This document shows, piece after piece, positions 52,132 to 62,703 of a DNA stretch of 64,000 bases. Below the pieces are notes generated by a model, which saw nothing but the letters and a program-made list of their open reading frames with translations, made no database searches and was not told the origin of the DNA. The DNA is taken from NCBI GenBank assembly GCA_903829945.1, contig CAIKRV010000018.1:1-64000 (forward strand), read 5' to 3'. Made by a program: the position numbers and the translations under genes. Within the stretch, counting starts at the first letter, position 1. Each line of letters opens with the position of its first letter. Source of the DNA: an uncultured bacterium. Its GTDB lineage: Bacteria > Bacteroidota > Bacteroidia > CAILMK01.

Positions 52132-54843
52132 TTATGCAAATGCTTCGTTTACGATATCTAATTGTTGTTGGACATGAACTTTATTATAACCCGTAGCAGG
52201 CGATGCACTGGCTTTTCTGGATATTAAGCGAAATCCTTTATGTGCATCTCTGCGCAACCAATACGTCCATGCGCCCATGTTTTTAGGTTCTTCCTGTACC
52301 CAAACATATTCGGCTTTTGGATATTTATTAAAAATACCATCCAATTGCTTTTCTGCCATTGGGAACAATTGCTCTACACGGACGATAGCAATATCTTTTC
52401 TGCTGTCGCTTTGTTGTTTTTGTAATAAGTCATAATAAATTTTACCAGTGCAAAATAAAACTCTTTTTACTTTGGAAGCGGTAATATAATTATCATCTAT
52501 AATTTCTTGAAATTTACCATTGGTAAGATCCTCCATTGGAGAAATGACCAGTGGATGACGCAACAAGGATTTAGGGGTAAGCACCACCAAAGGCTTGCGG
52601 AAAGGCCATGCTAATTGTCTGCGTAATAAGTGAAACATATTGGCAGGGGTAGTACAATTGGCAACAATCATATTATATTCTGCTGCCAAGTCCAAAAAGC
52701 GCTCAGCACGTGCACTGGAGTGCTCCGGACCTTGACCTTCATATCCGTGTGGTAGTAAGAGTACTAGTCCGGTCATGCGATTCCACTTGGATTCACCGGA
52801 GGAAATAAATTGGTCAATCACAACCTGAGTACCATTAGCAAAATCGCCAAATTGAGCTTCCCAGATGGTTAAACCGCCCGGTTGGGCAATGGAATATCCG
52901 TATTCAAAACCCAATACTCCATATTCAGAAAGTAATGAGTTGTAAATTCTTAATGGAGCTTGTTTTTCGCTGATGTGATTTAAATTAATATATGGTTGGT
53001 TGGTGACTTCATCAAAAATCCCGGCATGTCGATGAGAAAAAGTGCCACGGATAACATCCTGTCCGCTCATACGAACATTTTTACCTTCCATGAGTAAGGT
53101 GCCATAGGCAAATAATTCGCACATGGCCCAATCCAATTTATTATCTTTTACCATGGCAGCTCTATCCTGTAATAATTTCTCAACCTTTTTGATCGGTTTA
53201 AAACCATCTGGGTAAGTTGTGAGTGCCTTTGTTATTTTAAGTAACACATCTTTTTTAACTGAAGTATCCGGAGAACTATCAAAATCTTCAGGATTTGATT
53301 TTCTCATGGTAGCCCAATCCTGTTCAGTAGGTTGCGGCTGATATGGCAATGGATGTTGCTTCACTAAATTTAAGCGATCTTGAAGCATTGCTCTGAATTC
53401 TTTCTCCAAATTTTTGGCCAATTCAGCTTCTATATCACCGCGTTCAATTAATTGCTTGGTATAAACTTCACGCGGATTATCATGCTTAGCAATAAGATTA
53501 TATAAGGCAGGTTGGGTATACTTAGGCTCGTCTCCTTCATTATGTCCATGTTTACGGTAGCAAACCATATCTACATAAACATCTTTATTAAACTTCATTC
53601 TGAATTCGGTAGCCAAGTTTACTGCATAATTTACAGCCTCTGCATCATCTCCATTCACATGTAAAATTGGAGAACTTGTAAGGTATGCAGATGCCGTACA
53701 GTAAGTCGAGGAACGAGCATCATCAAAATCAGTGGTAAATCCAATTTGATTATTAATGGTAAAGTGCAAGGTGCCACCGGTATAATATCCCTTTAGTTGG
53801 GACATTTGCGCTACTTCGTAAACAACACCTTGTCCGGCTGCGGCTGCATCACCATGAATGATGACCGGCAATACTTGCTCAAAATTTTCATTATATAAAA
53901 TATCTGCCTTAGCTCTGCTGAATCCTTCTACTACAGAGTTTACTGCTTCCAAGTGGGAAGGATTAGGCATTAATTTTAAATAAATTTCTTTTCCGGTGAA
54001 GGTAGTTACCGAAGAACTAAAACCCATATGGTATTTCACATCACCATCACCCATGGTTAGGTCAGGATTGATGCCTTCAAATTCAGAGAAAATATATTCG
54101 TAAGTCTTCCCTAAAATATTAGCTAAAACATTTAGTCTGCCGCGATGCGCCATGCCTATAACTACTTCTTGAACACCAAAGTCAGCCGCTTTGGTAATGA
54201 TGGCATCTAAGGCAGAAATAGTATTTTCTCCGCCTTCCAACGAAAAGCGTTTTTGACCTACAAATTTGGTATGAAGAAAATTTTCAAAAACGGTAGCCTC
54301 ATTAAGCTTACTAAGAATTCTTTTTTCTACTTCAATGGAAGGTTTGCGTTGAAGTACGGTGCTTTCGTATTTTGCACGAAACCATTCCCGCTCTTCCATA
54401 TTTTCCATATGCATGAATTCCACTCCAATATCACCTGCATAAATATTTTGTAATTGTGCAATAATATCCTGAAGTGTAGCACCTTCTAAACCAATTTCTT
54501 TGCCCGCTTGAAATTTGCTGCTCAAATCTGCATCTGTAAGGCCAAAATCATTGAGGTCAATATGTGGATGACGATCTTTTCTTTTGCGTATCGGGTTGGT
54601 AGTAGAAATTAAATGCGCACGTTCGCGATAAGCATTAATGAGTTTTAAAACCTTAGATTCGTTCTCAAATGATGAATTGCCGTTTTGGGGCACATCATTG
54701 CCATAACGATTAAGTGCCAAATCAAATCCGTCAAAGAATTTTCTCCAACCTTCATCTACGCTTAATGGATCTTTTAAATAATCTTGATAAAGTGAATCAA
54801 TATACGAGGATTCCGCATTACTAATATAAGAATAATTCTGCAT
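52132..54843 (-). CDS. sucA: 2-oxoglutarate dehydrogenase E1
   Basis: The thiamine diphosphate enzyme that decarboxylates 2-oxoglutarate in the TCA cycle. An N-terminal E1 domain (YIDSLYQDYLKDPLSVDEGWRKFFDG, residues 14-39) is followed by the ThDP domain with MAHRGRLNVLANILGK near 233 and GDAAAAGQGVVYE near 332, then the transketolase pyrimidine and C-terminal domains (SHRHAGIFDEV near 610). The 903 residues are typical. A -7 box (TATATTTG) lies 26 bases before the ATG. Transcription is divergent from pabB. Confidence 0.96.
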   Translation of the reverse strand: MQNYSYISNAESSYIDSLYQDYLKDPLSVDEGWRKFFDGFDLALNRYGNDVPQNGNSSFENESKVLKLINAYRERAHLISTTNPIRKRKDRHPHIDLNDFGLTDADLSSKFQAGKEIGLEGATLQDIIAQLQNIYAGDIGVEFMHMENMEEREWFRAKYESTVLQRKPSIEVEKRILSKLNEATVFENFLHTKFVGQKRFSLEGGENTISALDAIITKAADFGVQEVVIGMAHRGRLNVLANILGKTYEYIFSEFEGINPDLTMGDGDVKYHMGFSSSVTTFTGKEIYLKLMPNPSHLEAVNSVVEGFSRAKADILYNENFEQVLPVIIHGDAAAAGQGVVYEVAQMSQLKGYYTGGTLHFTINNQIGFTTDFDDARSSTYCTASAYLTSSPILHVNGDDAEAVNYAVNLATEFRMKFNKDVYVDMVCYRKHGHNEGDEPKYTQPALYNLIAKHDNPREVYTKQLIERGDIEAELAKNLEKEFRAMLQDRLNLVKQHPLPYQPQPTEQDWATMRKSNPEDFDSSPDTSVKKDVLLKITKALTTYPDGFKPIKKVEKLLQDRAAMVKDNKLDWAMCELFAYGTLLMEGKNVRMSGQDVIRGTFSHRHAGIFDEVTNQPYINLNHISEKQAPLRIYNSLLSEYGVLGFEYGYSIAQPGGLTIWEAQFGDFANGTQVVIDQFISSGESKWNRMTGLVLLLPHGYEGQGPEHSSARAERFLDLAAEYNMIVANCTTPANMFHLLRRQLAWPFRKPLVVLTPKSLLRHPLVISPMEDLTNGKFQEIIDDNYITASKVKRVLFCTGKIYYDLLQKQQSDSRKDIAIVRVEQLFPMAEKQLDGIFNKYPKAEYVWVQEEPKNMGAWTYWLRRDAHKGFRLISRKASASPATGYNKVHVQQQLDIVNEAFA

Positions 54844-54868
54844 TTATGTGGTGTATTCTAAATGTCTG

Positions 54869-54886
54869 CAAATATAGGGATATTTG
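54869..54886. promoter_or_regulatory. Abutting divergent -7 boxes of sucA and pabB
   Basis: On the minus strand TATATTTG (54876-54869) fits sucA. On the plus strand GATATTTG (54879-54886, one mismatch) fits pabB. The two boxes are two bases apart, so the two polymerases would compete. Confidence 0.4.
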
Positions 54887-54898
54887 CGGCTTGATAGT

Positions 54899-56221
54899 AT
54901 GAACCAAGTAGAAATCAGTATAGTTCCTGAGGAACCCATTCTTGAAAAACTTTTAGCTGTAGCTAAAGGATTCGATACTTTCTGCATATTGAATTCCAAT
55001 GATTTCTATAATTCTATTGCCAAACATGCGGCGCCGCTATATCATGATTTTGATATCGTAGCTGCTTTCGGAGCTTTAAAAGTTTGTAAGCCTGAAACCT
55101 CAGAACAGAACGATTTTTTTGAGTTACTACATCAATTTCATCAAGTTGAAAATAGTCCGCTGTTTGGTTATTTTTCATATGATCTTAAAAATCAAATTGA
55201 AAAATTGAATTCTGATAATCAAGATAATATAGGATTACCGGAGGCTTATTTTTTTATTCCGGAATATATTATTTGGATTAAGGAAAATAAAGCAGTGATC
55301 CAATCTTTTACCGAGTTATTGCCCATGGATTTTTATCAAAATTTAATGCGGCAGGAATGGGAGCATAAGCAAGCCGAGCATCACTCAAATTCGGAACTTT
55401 GCTCTCGTTTTTCTAAGGAAGAATATATCCAAACGGTTGAGGCATTGCGCAATGAAATAATTGCCGGGGAGGTGTATGAAATAAGTTTTTGCCAAGAATT
55501 TTTCATTGAAAATATCCTAATTAGTCCGACTGAATTGTATTTGGATTTGATGAAAATATCACCTAATCCATTTTCAGCATTTTTAAAAATGGAGGGAAAG
55601 TATATTATTTGTTCCAGTATGGAGCGTTTCCTGAAAAAGGAGGGTAACAAATTAGTTTCCCAGCCCATCAAGGGAACCATCAGAAAATCAGTCAATCCAG
55701 AGGAGGATCAAATATTAATTCAAACCTTGAAAAACGATGAAAAAGAAAGGGCTGAAAATGTCATGATTGTAGATTTGGTTCGTAATGATTTGGCAAAGAG
55801 CTCGAAACCGGGTTCCGTAAAAGTTGAAGAATTATTTGGCATTTATCCTTTTAGTCAAGTCCATCAAATGATTTCGACCATCAGTAGCGAATTGAGACCT
55901 GAAGTGCCTTGGACAGAGGCTATTAAAAATGCATTTCCCATGGGTAGTATGACCGGTGCCCCGAAAATTAGCGCTATGAAATTATTGGAACAATTTGAAC
56001 GCAGTAAGCGTGGTGTATTTTCAGGCGCCATTGGATACATTAATGAAGTCGGAGACTTTGATTTTAATGTAGTTATCAGGACCTTAATTTATCATTCCCA
56101 TGCCCAATATTTATCTGTTCATGTGGGTTCGGCGATAACTTATGATTCTATTCCCGAAAAAGAGTTTGAAGAATGTATGGTGAAAATTTCAGGAATTAAA
56201 AAGGCTTTAAAAATCTCCTAA
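54899..56221 (+). CDS. pabB: Aminodeoxychorismate synthase component I
   Basis: A chorismate-binding enzyme of folate synthesis that, with the glutamine amidotransferase PabA, makes 4-amino-4-deoxychorismate. It has the PIKGT motif with Lys258, which forms the covalent intermediate in PabB and is Ala in anthranilate synthase, VMIVDLVRNDL near 288, and GSMTGAPKISAMKLLEQ near 346. From ATG 54899 it has 440 residues. The upstream TTG 54884 lies in the -7 box and is not used. Confidence 0.9.
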   Translation: MNQVEISIVPEEPILEKLLAVAKGFDTFCILNSNDFYNSIAKHAAPLYHDFDIVAAFGALKVCKPETSEQNDFFELLHQFHQVENSPLFGYFSYDLKNQIEKLNSDNQDNIGLPEAYFFIPEYIIWIKENKAVIQSFTELLPMDFYQNLMRQEWEHKQAEHHSNSELCSRFSKEEYIQTVEALRNEIIAGEVYEISFCQEFFIENILISPTELYLDLMKISPNPFSAFLKMEGKYIICSSMERFLKKEGNKLVSQPIKGTIRKSVNPEEDQILIQTLKNDEKERAENVMIVDLVRNDLAKSSKPGSVKVEELFGIYPFSQVHQMISTISSELRPEVPWTEAIKNAFPMGSMTGAPKISAMKLLEQFERSKRGVFSGAIGYINEVGDFDFNVVIRTLIYHSHAQYLSVHVGSAITYDSIPEKEFEECMVKISGIKKALKIS

Positions 56222-56275
56222 AATCACTACATTTAGCTATTCCCAAATCTATTATTAATAGGGATATACCGATCC

Positions 56276-56590
56276 TTATTTAGTTTCTTCCTTACTTGCA
56301 ATTTTCTCAGGCTCTACGATATAAACTTCCTCATTATCCTTTTTCATATAGTATCTTTCCCTGGCAAACCTTTCCATGGATTCTTTATTTTTCACCAATT
56401 CATCGCTCTTTTTTCGGATATCCTCAATTTGCTTTTTGTAATATTCACTTTCTTGGCGGACTTTTCGCAGTTCGCTATTATCTTCCCAACGCTTGATAAA
56501 ATTATACCGATCAAAAAATGCAAGCCAAGTAATCATGAATAAGGTTACCAATACGTAACGATTTTTCAGCAGGCTAAGTATTTTTTTCAT
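56276..56590 (-). CDS. FtsB/DivIC-type septum formation initiator
   Basis: A 104-residue bitopic protein with a short cytoplasmic N-terminus, one membrane segment (about residues 12-28) and a coiled coil (about 35-75) followed by a conserved FARERYYMKKDNEEVYIVE region, the family signature. It belongs to the FtsB-FtsL-FtsQ divisome subcomplex. It lies 27 bases after eno on the same strand. Confidence 0.85.
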   Translation of the reverse strand: MKKILSLLKNRYVLVTLFMITWLAFFDRYNFIKRWEDNSELRKVRQESEYYKKQIEDIRKKSDELVKNKESMERFARERYYMKKDNEEVYIVEPEKIASKEETK

Positions 56591-56617
56591 GGTATAAATC
56601 CTGATTAAGGTATTAAA

Positions 56618-57919
<1,302 letters not shown>

Positions 57920-57999
57920 TGAAATGAGCATTAATAAACCATTTTTTGAAGTTTACCCTATTGGTAAAAATCCTTCAATAAACAGTTATTGCGTAAAAA

Positions 58000-59100
58000 T
58001 TAAGCGTTTAATAATTTTAAAAAGTCGTCAAATAGGTATTCCGCATCATGTGGTCCCGGTGAAGCTTCCGGATGATATTGCACCGAAAATACCGGTTTAC
58101 CAATTACCCTCATACCTTCAATGGTATTATCATTGAGGTTAATATGAGTAACTTCTACTTCTTTATGATTTCTAATTTCTTCTGAATTTACGCAGAAGCC
58201 ATGATTTTGAGAAGTGATTTCACTACGGCCGGTAATCAGATTTTTGACGGGATGATTTAATCCGCGGTGGCCATTATGCATTTTATATGTTCCAATCCCA
58301 AAGGACTGCGCCAAGATTTGATGACCTAAACAGATCCCAAATAATGGTTTGCCTTCAGCTACAATTTGTTTGGCCGTTGCCACTGCATAGGGCATGGCTG
58401 CCGGATCACCGGGCCCATTTGACAAGAAGTAACCATCTGGATTCCATTCTTTTAATTCTTGGAAAGGTGTTTCTCCCGGGAATACTTTCATGTACATATC
58501 ACGTTTTACAAAGTTTTCCAGGATATTCTTTTTAATTCCCAAATCTAGTACGGCTACTTTATATTTAGCCTCAGGATTGCCGTAAAAATATGGTTGTTTG
58601 GTACTTACCTTAGATGAAAGTTCTAAACCGTGCATGGACGGAACCTCTGCAAGCATTTTTTTCAGGACTTCAATATCAGTTTCTTCTGAAGACATGATGG
58701 CGTTCATGGAGCCTTTGTGTCGGATATAACTAACTAATCCTCTTGTATCTACACCTGATATGGCACTTAAATTTTGTTTAAGGAAGAAATCTTCAATGGA
58801 TTCATTGGCCATTTTTCTGGAGTATTGTTCATTGAAAACCCTGCACACCAAGCCTGCAATTTTAATGCTATCGCTTTGACTTTCTGCATCTGCAATACCA
58901 TAATTACCAATGTGGACATTGGTTGTTACCATCATTTGGCCATAATAGGAGGGATCGGTAAAGAGTTCTTGGTATCCGGTCATTCCGGTATTGAAGCAAA
59001 TTTCTCCTGTTACCGTGCCAATTTTTCCGGCAGCTTTCCCGTAAAATACTTTACCATCTTCCAAAAGTAATATGGCGGCGCGTTCTTCAATATTCTTCAT
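58000..59100 (-). CDS. carA: Carbamoyl phosphate synthase small subunit
   Basis: The glutaminase subunit of carbamoyl phosphate synthase, supplying ammonia for arginine and pyrimidine synthesis. An N-terminal domain with MTGYQELFTDPSYYGQ (near residue 40) is followed by a class I amidotransferase domain (about 180-365) with the nucleophile Cys in FGICLGHQILAQS near 253 and His-Glu in YHPEASPGPHDAEYLFD. carB is not in the window. It lies between rplQ and eno on the same strand. Confidence 0.96.
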   Translation of the reverse strand: MKNIEERAAILLLEDGKVFYGKAAGKIGTVTGEICFNTGMTGYQELFTDPSYYGQMMVTTNVHIGNYGIADAESQSDSIKIAGLVCRVFNEQYSRKMANESIEDFFLKQNLSAISGVDTRGLVSYIRHKGSMNAIMSSEETDIEVLKKMLAEVPSMHGLELSSKVSTKQPYFYGNPEAKYKVAVLDLGIKKNILENFVKRDMYMKVFPGETPFQELKEWNPDGYFLSNGPGDPAAMPYAVATAKQIVAEGKPLFGICLGHQILAQSFGIGTYKMHNGHRGLNHPVKNLITGRSEITSQNHGFCVNSEEIRNHKEVEVTHINLNDNTIEGMRVIGKPVFSVQYHPEASPGPHDAEYLFDDFLKLLNA

Positions 59101-59171
59101 ATCCTAGGCTATTTTCAGTTTAATTATTTTAATGCTTTGATTTTATTGGTGCTGCGTTGTAAAATTAAAAA

Positions 59172-59201
59172 AAAAGGATAAAACCGAGGCTTTATCCTTT
59201 T
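59172..59201 (-). terminator. Terminator of the ribosomal/rpoA operon
   Basis: Arms AAAAGGATAAA (59172-59182) and TTTATCCTTTT (59191-59201) enclose an 8-base loop and, on the minus strand, are followed by a run of ten T. It lies about 23 bases after the rplQ stop. Confidence 0.85.
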
Positions 59202-59223
59202 ATTAAAATTAATAGTAATAATA

Positions 59224-59703
59224 TTATTCTTCGGTTGTTGCATTAGCATCAGTAACATCAGTTTCAGGAGCGCTTTTCTTTTTAGTAGTGCTTCTTCTAC
59301 GCGTTTTCTTAGCGGCCACTGCTTTCTTAGAGGCAGAGTATGATTCATTATAATCTACCAACTCTATAATGCACATTTCAGCATTATCACCTAAACGGTT
59401 GCCAGTCTTTAAGATACGAGTATATCCACCCGGTCTTTCAGAAATCTTACCTGCTACTTCTGTAAATAATTCTTTTACAGGTTCTTTATGCTTTAAGTAA
59501 CTAAATACTGTTCTGCGAGAATGCGTAGTATCATTCTTAGATTTGGTAATTAATGGCTCTACGTATTTGCGCAATTCTTTTGCCTTGGCTACCGTAGTAG
59601 TTATTCTTTTATTAAGGATGAGAGAACTGGCCATATTAGCTAAAAGCGCTTTACGATGGCTATCTGTTCTTCCAAGATGATTATGAGTTCTTCCGTGTCG
59701 CAT
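59224..59703 (-). CDS. rplQ: 50S ribosomal protein L17
   Basis: [12 protein letters not shown] and the [10 protein letters not shown] region identify L17, which lies near the peptide exit tunnel. The core is about residues 1-118. A Lys/Arg-, Ala- and Thr-rich tail (about 119-159) extends beyond the E. coli length, common in Bacteroidota as I recall. It is the last gene of the operon before the terminator. Confidence 0.97.
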   Translation of the reverse strand: MRHGRTHNHLGRTDSHRKALLANMASSLILNKRITTTVAKAKELRKYVEPLITKSKNDTTHSRRTVFSYLKHKEPVKELFTEVAGKISERPGGYTRILKTGNRLGDNAEMCIIELVDYNESYSASKKAVAAKKTRRRSTTKKKSAPETDVTDANATTEE

Positions 59704-59782
59704 TTCTTTAAATAATTATAAGTTTTAAATTATCTGTATTGTAAATTTTAGTCTTACAATACTTCAGCATTTATTACTTGTA

Positions 59783-60772
59783 TCAATCTTCGTCTAATTT
59801 ATATTTGTTGATGTCCATTCCGAAAGTAAGACCTTTTTCTCTAACTAGGTCTTCCAATTCGGTTAAGGATTTTTTACCAAAGTTTCTGAATTTGAGTAAA
59901 TCCCCAATTTCGTACTGAACCAAATCACCTAAAGTTTTGATTTCAGCAGCACGTAAGCAATTAAATGCACGAACGCTTAAATCTAAATCTGTAAGATTGG
60001 TTTTAAGAAGTTTACGCATGTGTAAGAATTTTTCATCCACACGATTTTCTTCTTTCTTCATATCGCTATCCAAAGTAATGTTCTTATCAGAGAAGATTAA
60101 GAAATGTTGGATAAGAATACGAGCAGCATCTTTAAGCGCTTCCTCAGGATGAATAGATCCATCCGTAGAAAGTTCAATAGTTAGCTTTTCAAAGTCAGTA
60201 TTTTGACCTACACGAGTAGGTTCAATAATGTAATTAACTTTACGAATAGGAGAGAAGATGGAATCAATAGCAATTAAGCCGATTTGAGCATCTTTAGGTT
60301 TGTTTTCTTCAGCAGGTACATATCCGCGACCTTTTTCAATGGTAAGCTCAATTTCCAATTTAACGGAAGGCTCCATATTGCAGATCACTAATTCAGGATT
60401 AAGTACTTGGAAGTAGCTGGACGCTTTTCCGAGTTCAGCACCTGTAAGTTTATCTTTACCGCTAACAACTACAAATATTTTTTCAGAGGTTTCATCGGAA
60501 ATAGCCTTGAAACGTACTTGCTTTAAGTTTAGTACAATTTCAGTAACGTCTTCCATAACACCCGGAATGGTGGAAAACTCATGGCTTACGTTTGCTAATT
60601 TAACGGTAGTAATAGCAAATCCTTCAAGAGAAGAAAGAAGTACTCTTCTCATTGAATTGCCAATAGTAACGCCATATCCTTTTTCAAGAGGAGAGAACTC
60701 AAATATGCCGTCGAAGTCGGTCGCTTTCTGCATTACGACTTTTTCGGGTTTGTTAAATGCAATAACTGCCAT
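59783..60772 (-). CDS. rpoA: RNA polymerase alpha subunit
   Basis: A 329-residue alpha subunit with an N-terminal dimerisation domain (about residues 1-235; [19 protein letters not shown] near 30) and a C-terminal helix-hairpin domain (about 250-325; [20 protein letters not shown]). It nucleates core assembly and contacts upstream DNA and activators. It is located in the usual place between rpsD and rplQ. Confidence 0.98.
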   Translation of the reverse strand: MAVIAFNKPEKVVMQKATDFDGIFEFSPLEKGYGVTIGNSMRRVLLSSLEGFAITTVKLANVSHEFSTIPGVMEDVTEIVLNLKQVRFKAISDETSEKIFVVVSGKDKLTGAELGKASSYFQVLNPELVICNMEPSVKLEIELTIEKGRGYVPAEENKPKDAQIGLIAIDSIFSPIRKVNYIIEPTRVGQNTDFEKLTIELSTDGSIHPEEALKDAARILIQHFLIFSDKNITLDSDMKKEENRVDEKFLHMRKLLKTNLTDLDLSVRAFNCLRAAEIKTLGDLVQYEIGDLLKFRNFGKKSLTELEDLVREKGLTFGMDINKYKLDED

Positions 60773-60829
60773 TACTTTTATATTGATTTATGATGTAATT
60801 CTTTTCAATTCAATTCAAGAAGCCAAGGA

Positions 60830-61438
60830 TTATTTAGAATACAATTCTACAATAAGTTGTTCCTTAATATTTTCAGGGATTTGATCCCTTTCAGGATAAT
60901 CCACAAATTTTCCATTAGAGGTTGAGTTATCCCATTCCAACCAATTGAAGCCTCTACCGCCACGACGACTAGCGCCATCAGTAATTACCTCAAGGGTTTT
61001 AGATTTTTCACGGATACCCACTACATCACCGGGACGAAGTGTAAAGCTTGGTACGTTTACCACTTTTCCATTTACCGTAATGTGCTTGTGAGTAACCATT
61101 TGACGACCTGCTGCACGAGATGGAGCAATGCCCATACGGAACACGATATTGTCTAATCTTGCTTCAAGAAGTTTCAAAAGATTTTCACCGGTAATTCCTT
61201 TACGACGAGCGGCTTTATGGAATAGATTTTCAAATTGTCTTTCTAATAAACCATAAGTATATTTAGCTTTTTGCTTTTCAGCAAGCTGCACTGCATATTC
61301 TGATTTTTTAGCCCTTCTGGAGTTAGGTCCATGCTGACCTGGTCCATAAGGTTTCTTTTCCAATGCCCTGTCAGGACCAAAAATTGGGTCCTTGAATTTA
61401 CGAGCTATCTTTGATTTGGGTCCGGTATAACGTGCCAT
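60830..61438 (-). CDS. rpsD: 30S ribosomal protein S4
   Basis: [15 protein letters not shown] and the S4 domain (about residues 93-155, [13 protein letters not shown]) identify S4, a primary 16S rRNA binder. The N-terminal zinc-binding Cys residues of some S4 proteins are absent. 202 residues, normal length. Confidence 0.97.
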   Translation of the reverse strand: MARYTGPKSKIARKFKDPIFGPDRALEKKPYGPGQHGPNSRRAKKSEYAVQLAEKQKAKYTYGLLERQFENLFHKAARRKGITGENLLKLLEARLDNIVFRMGIAPSRAAGRQMVTHKHITVNGKVVNVPSFTLRPGDVVGIREKSKTLEVITDGASRRGGRGFNWLEWDNSTSNGKFVDYPERDQIPENIKEQLIVELYSK

Positions 61439-61516
61439 TTATTCTTAAAATTTTGAATTTTGAATCTTGAGGTTTCCAATGAAGGAATCAATGTTCAAAA
61501 TATACTTAACTATTAA

Positions 61517-61915
61517 TTATACTCTTCTTCTTTTAGGTGGGCGACATCCGTTGTGAGGAATCGGGGTAAGATCATGAATAGTATTCACTTCAATACCCAA
61601 ATTATTGATGGTACGGATAGCAGCTTCACGTCCTGCTCCAGGTCCTTTGATAAAAACTTCTGCTTTGCGAAGTCCAAGATCATGAGCAACTTTGCCACAA
61701 TCTTGAGCTGCAACGGTAGCAGCATAAGGAGTATTTTTCTTAGAACCTTTAAATCCCATTTTACCGGCAGATGACCAAGAAATAACCTGACCATTATTAT
61801 TGGTAATAGAGATGATTATATTATTGAACGTAGCTTGAACGAACACTTTGCCATAGGCTTCAACGTGTACTTTCTTTTTCCTAACTACTGTCCTTGCGGC
61901 GCCTTTTTTAGCCAT
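61517..61915 (-). CDS. rpsK: 30S ribosomal protein S11
   Basis: The 132-residue chain has the S11 motifs [38 protein letters not shown] and the C-terminal [16 protein letters not shown]. It forms the platform of the small subunit near the mRNA exit site. Confidence 0.97.
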   Translation of the reverse strand: MAKKGAARTVVRKKKVHVEAYGKVFVQATFNNIIISITNNNGQVISWSSAGKMGFKGSKKNTPYAATVAAQDCGKVAHDLGLRKAEVFIKGPGAGREAAIRTINNLGIEVNTIHDLTPIPHNGCRPPKRRRV

Positions 61916-61936
61916 AATTATATACTCTTAAACTAA

Positions 61937-62314
61937 TTATTTAGTAACTTTTTTCTTACCGGCAACAGTCTTTCTGCGGCCTTTACGTGTACGTGCATTG
62001 GTACGAGTACGTTGACCTCTTACCGGTAAGCCCTTTCTGTGACGTACGCCACGGTAGCAACCTATATCTTGTAAACGTTTAATACTCAATTGAACATCAG
62101 AACGAAGCTCACCTTCAGTTTTAATGTTTTCACTAATAATTCTACGAATTTCTGTTAATTGAGCATCGTTCCAGTCTTTTACCTTGGTATTACGATCAAT
62201 ACTAGCTTCATTTAGAATCTTTTGAGCGGTAGATAGGCCAATACCATATATATATGTTAAGCCAATTTCTCCCCTTTTTTCCTTGGGTAGGTCTATTCCT
62301 GCTATACGTGCCAT
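61937..62314 (-). CDS. rpsM: 30S ribosomal protein S13
   Basis: [26 protein letters not shown] and the C-terminal [18 protein letters not shown] identify S13, which makes bridges to the large subunit and contacts P-site tRNA. 125 residues. Its ATG overlaps the rpmJ stop by one base (TAATG). Confidence 0.97.
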   Translation of the reverse strand: MARIAGIDLPKEKRGEIGLTYIYGIGLSTAQKILNEASIDRNTKVKDWNDAQLTEIRRIISENIKTEGELRSDVQLSIKRLQDIGCYRGVRHRKGLPVRGQRTRTNARTRKGRRKTVAGKKKVTK

Positions 62315-62430
62315 TATCCTTGTCTTTGTTTAAAGCGTGGATTTTTCTTGTTAATTACATAAACGCGGCCCTTTCTGCGTACAATGATGCAGTCGGCACT
62401 TCGTTTTTTAACTGATACTTTAACTTTCAT
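62314..62430 (-). CDS. rpmJ: 50S ribosomal protein L36
   Basis: A 38-residue frame between infA and rps[15 protein letters not shown] at the start and NPRFKQRQG at the end, is L36. Of the usual zinc ligands (Cys11, Cys14, Cys27, His33) only Cys14 remains; Ser11, Asn27 and Phe33 replace the others, so it is a zinc-free type, as is usual in Bacteroidota from memory. The stop overlaps the rpsM start by one base. Confidence 0.95.
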   Translation of the reverse strand: MKVKVSVKKRSADCIIVRRKGRVYVINKKNPRFKQRQG

Positions 62431-62431
62431 T

Positions 62432-62650
62432 TTATTTGTATCTATAGGTTATTCTTCCTTTACTTAAATCATAAGGTGACATTTCTACTTTCACCTTGTC
62501 TCCCGGCAGGATTCGAATGTAGTGCATTCGCATCTTGCCTGAAATATGTGCTAATATTTCATGGCCGTTTTCCAGTTTAACCCGGAACATTGCATTCGGT
62601 AATGCGTCGGTAATAACACCGTCTTGTTCAATTGTTGATTGCTTAGCCAT
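62432..62650 (-). CDS. infA: Translation initiation factor IF-1
   Basis: A 72-residue OB-fold protein ([13 protein letters not shown], then [28 protein letters not shown]) that binds the ribosomal A site during initiation. It lies directly after secY without an intervening map gene. A well-placed promoter is found upstream. Confidence 0.97.
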   Translation of the reverse strand: MAKQSTIEQDGVITDALPNAMFRVKLENGHEILAHISGKMRMHYIRILPGDKVKVEMSPYDLSKGRITYRYK

Positions 62651-62670
62651 GTGTGCCCAAAAAAGGGCTG

Positions 62671-62702
62671 CAAAATTAGCGTTTATTCTTTAATTATACA
62701 AA
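62671..62702 (-). promoter_or_regulatory. Promoter of infA and the downstream ribosomal genes
   Basis: On the minus strand TTTG at 62702-62699 and a perfect -7 box TAATTTTG at 62678-62671 are 24 bases apart, start to start. The predicted leader of about 17 bases contains a small GCCC-TTTTTT-GGGC hairpin just before the ATG. Confidence 0.6.
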
Positions 62703-62703
62703 T

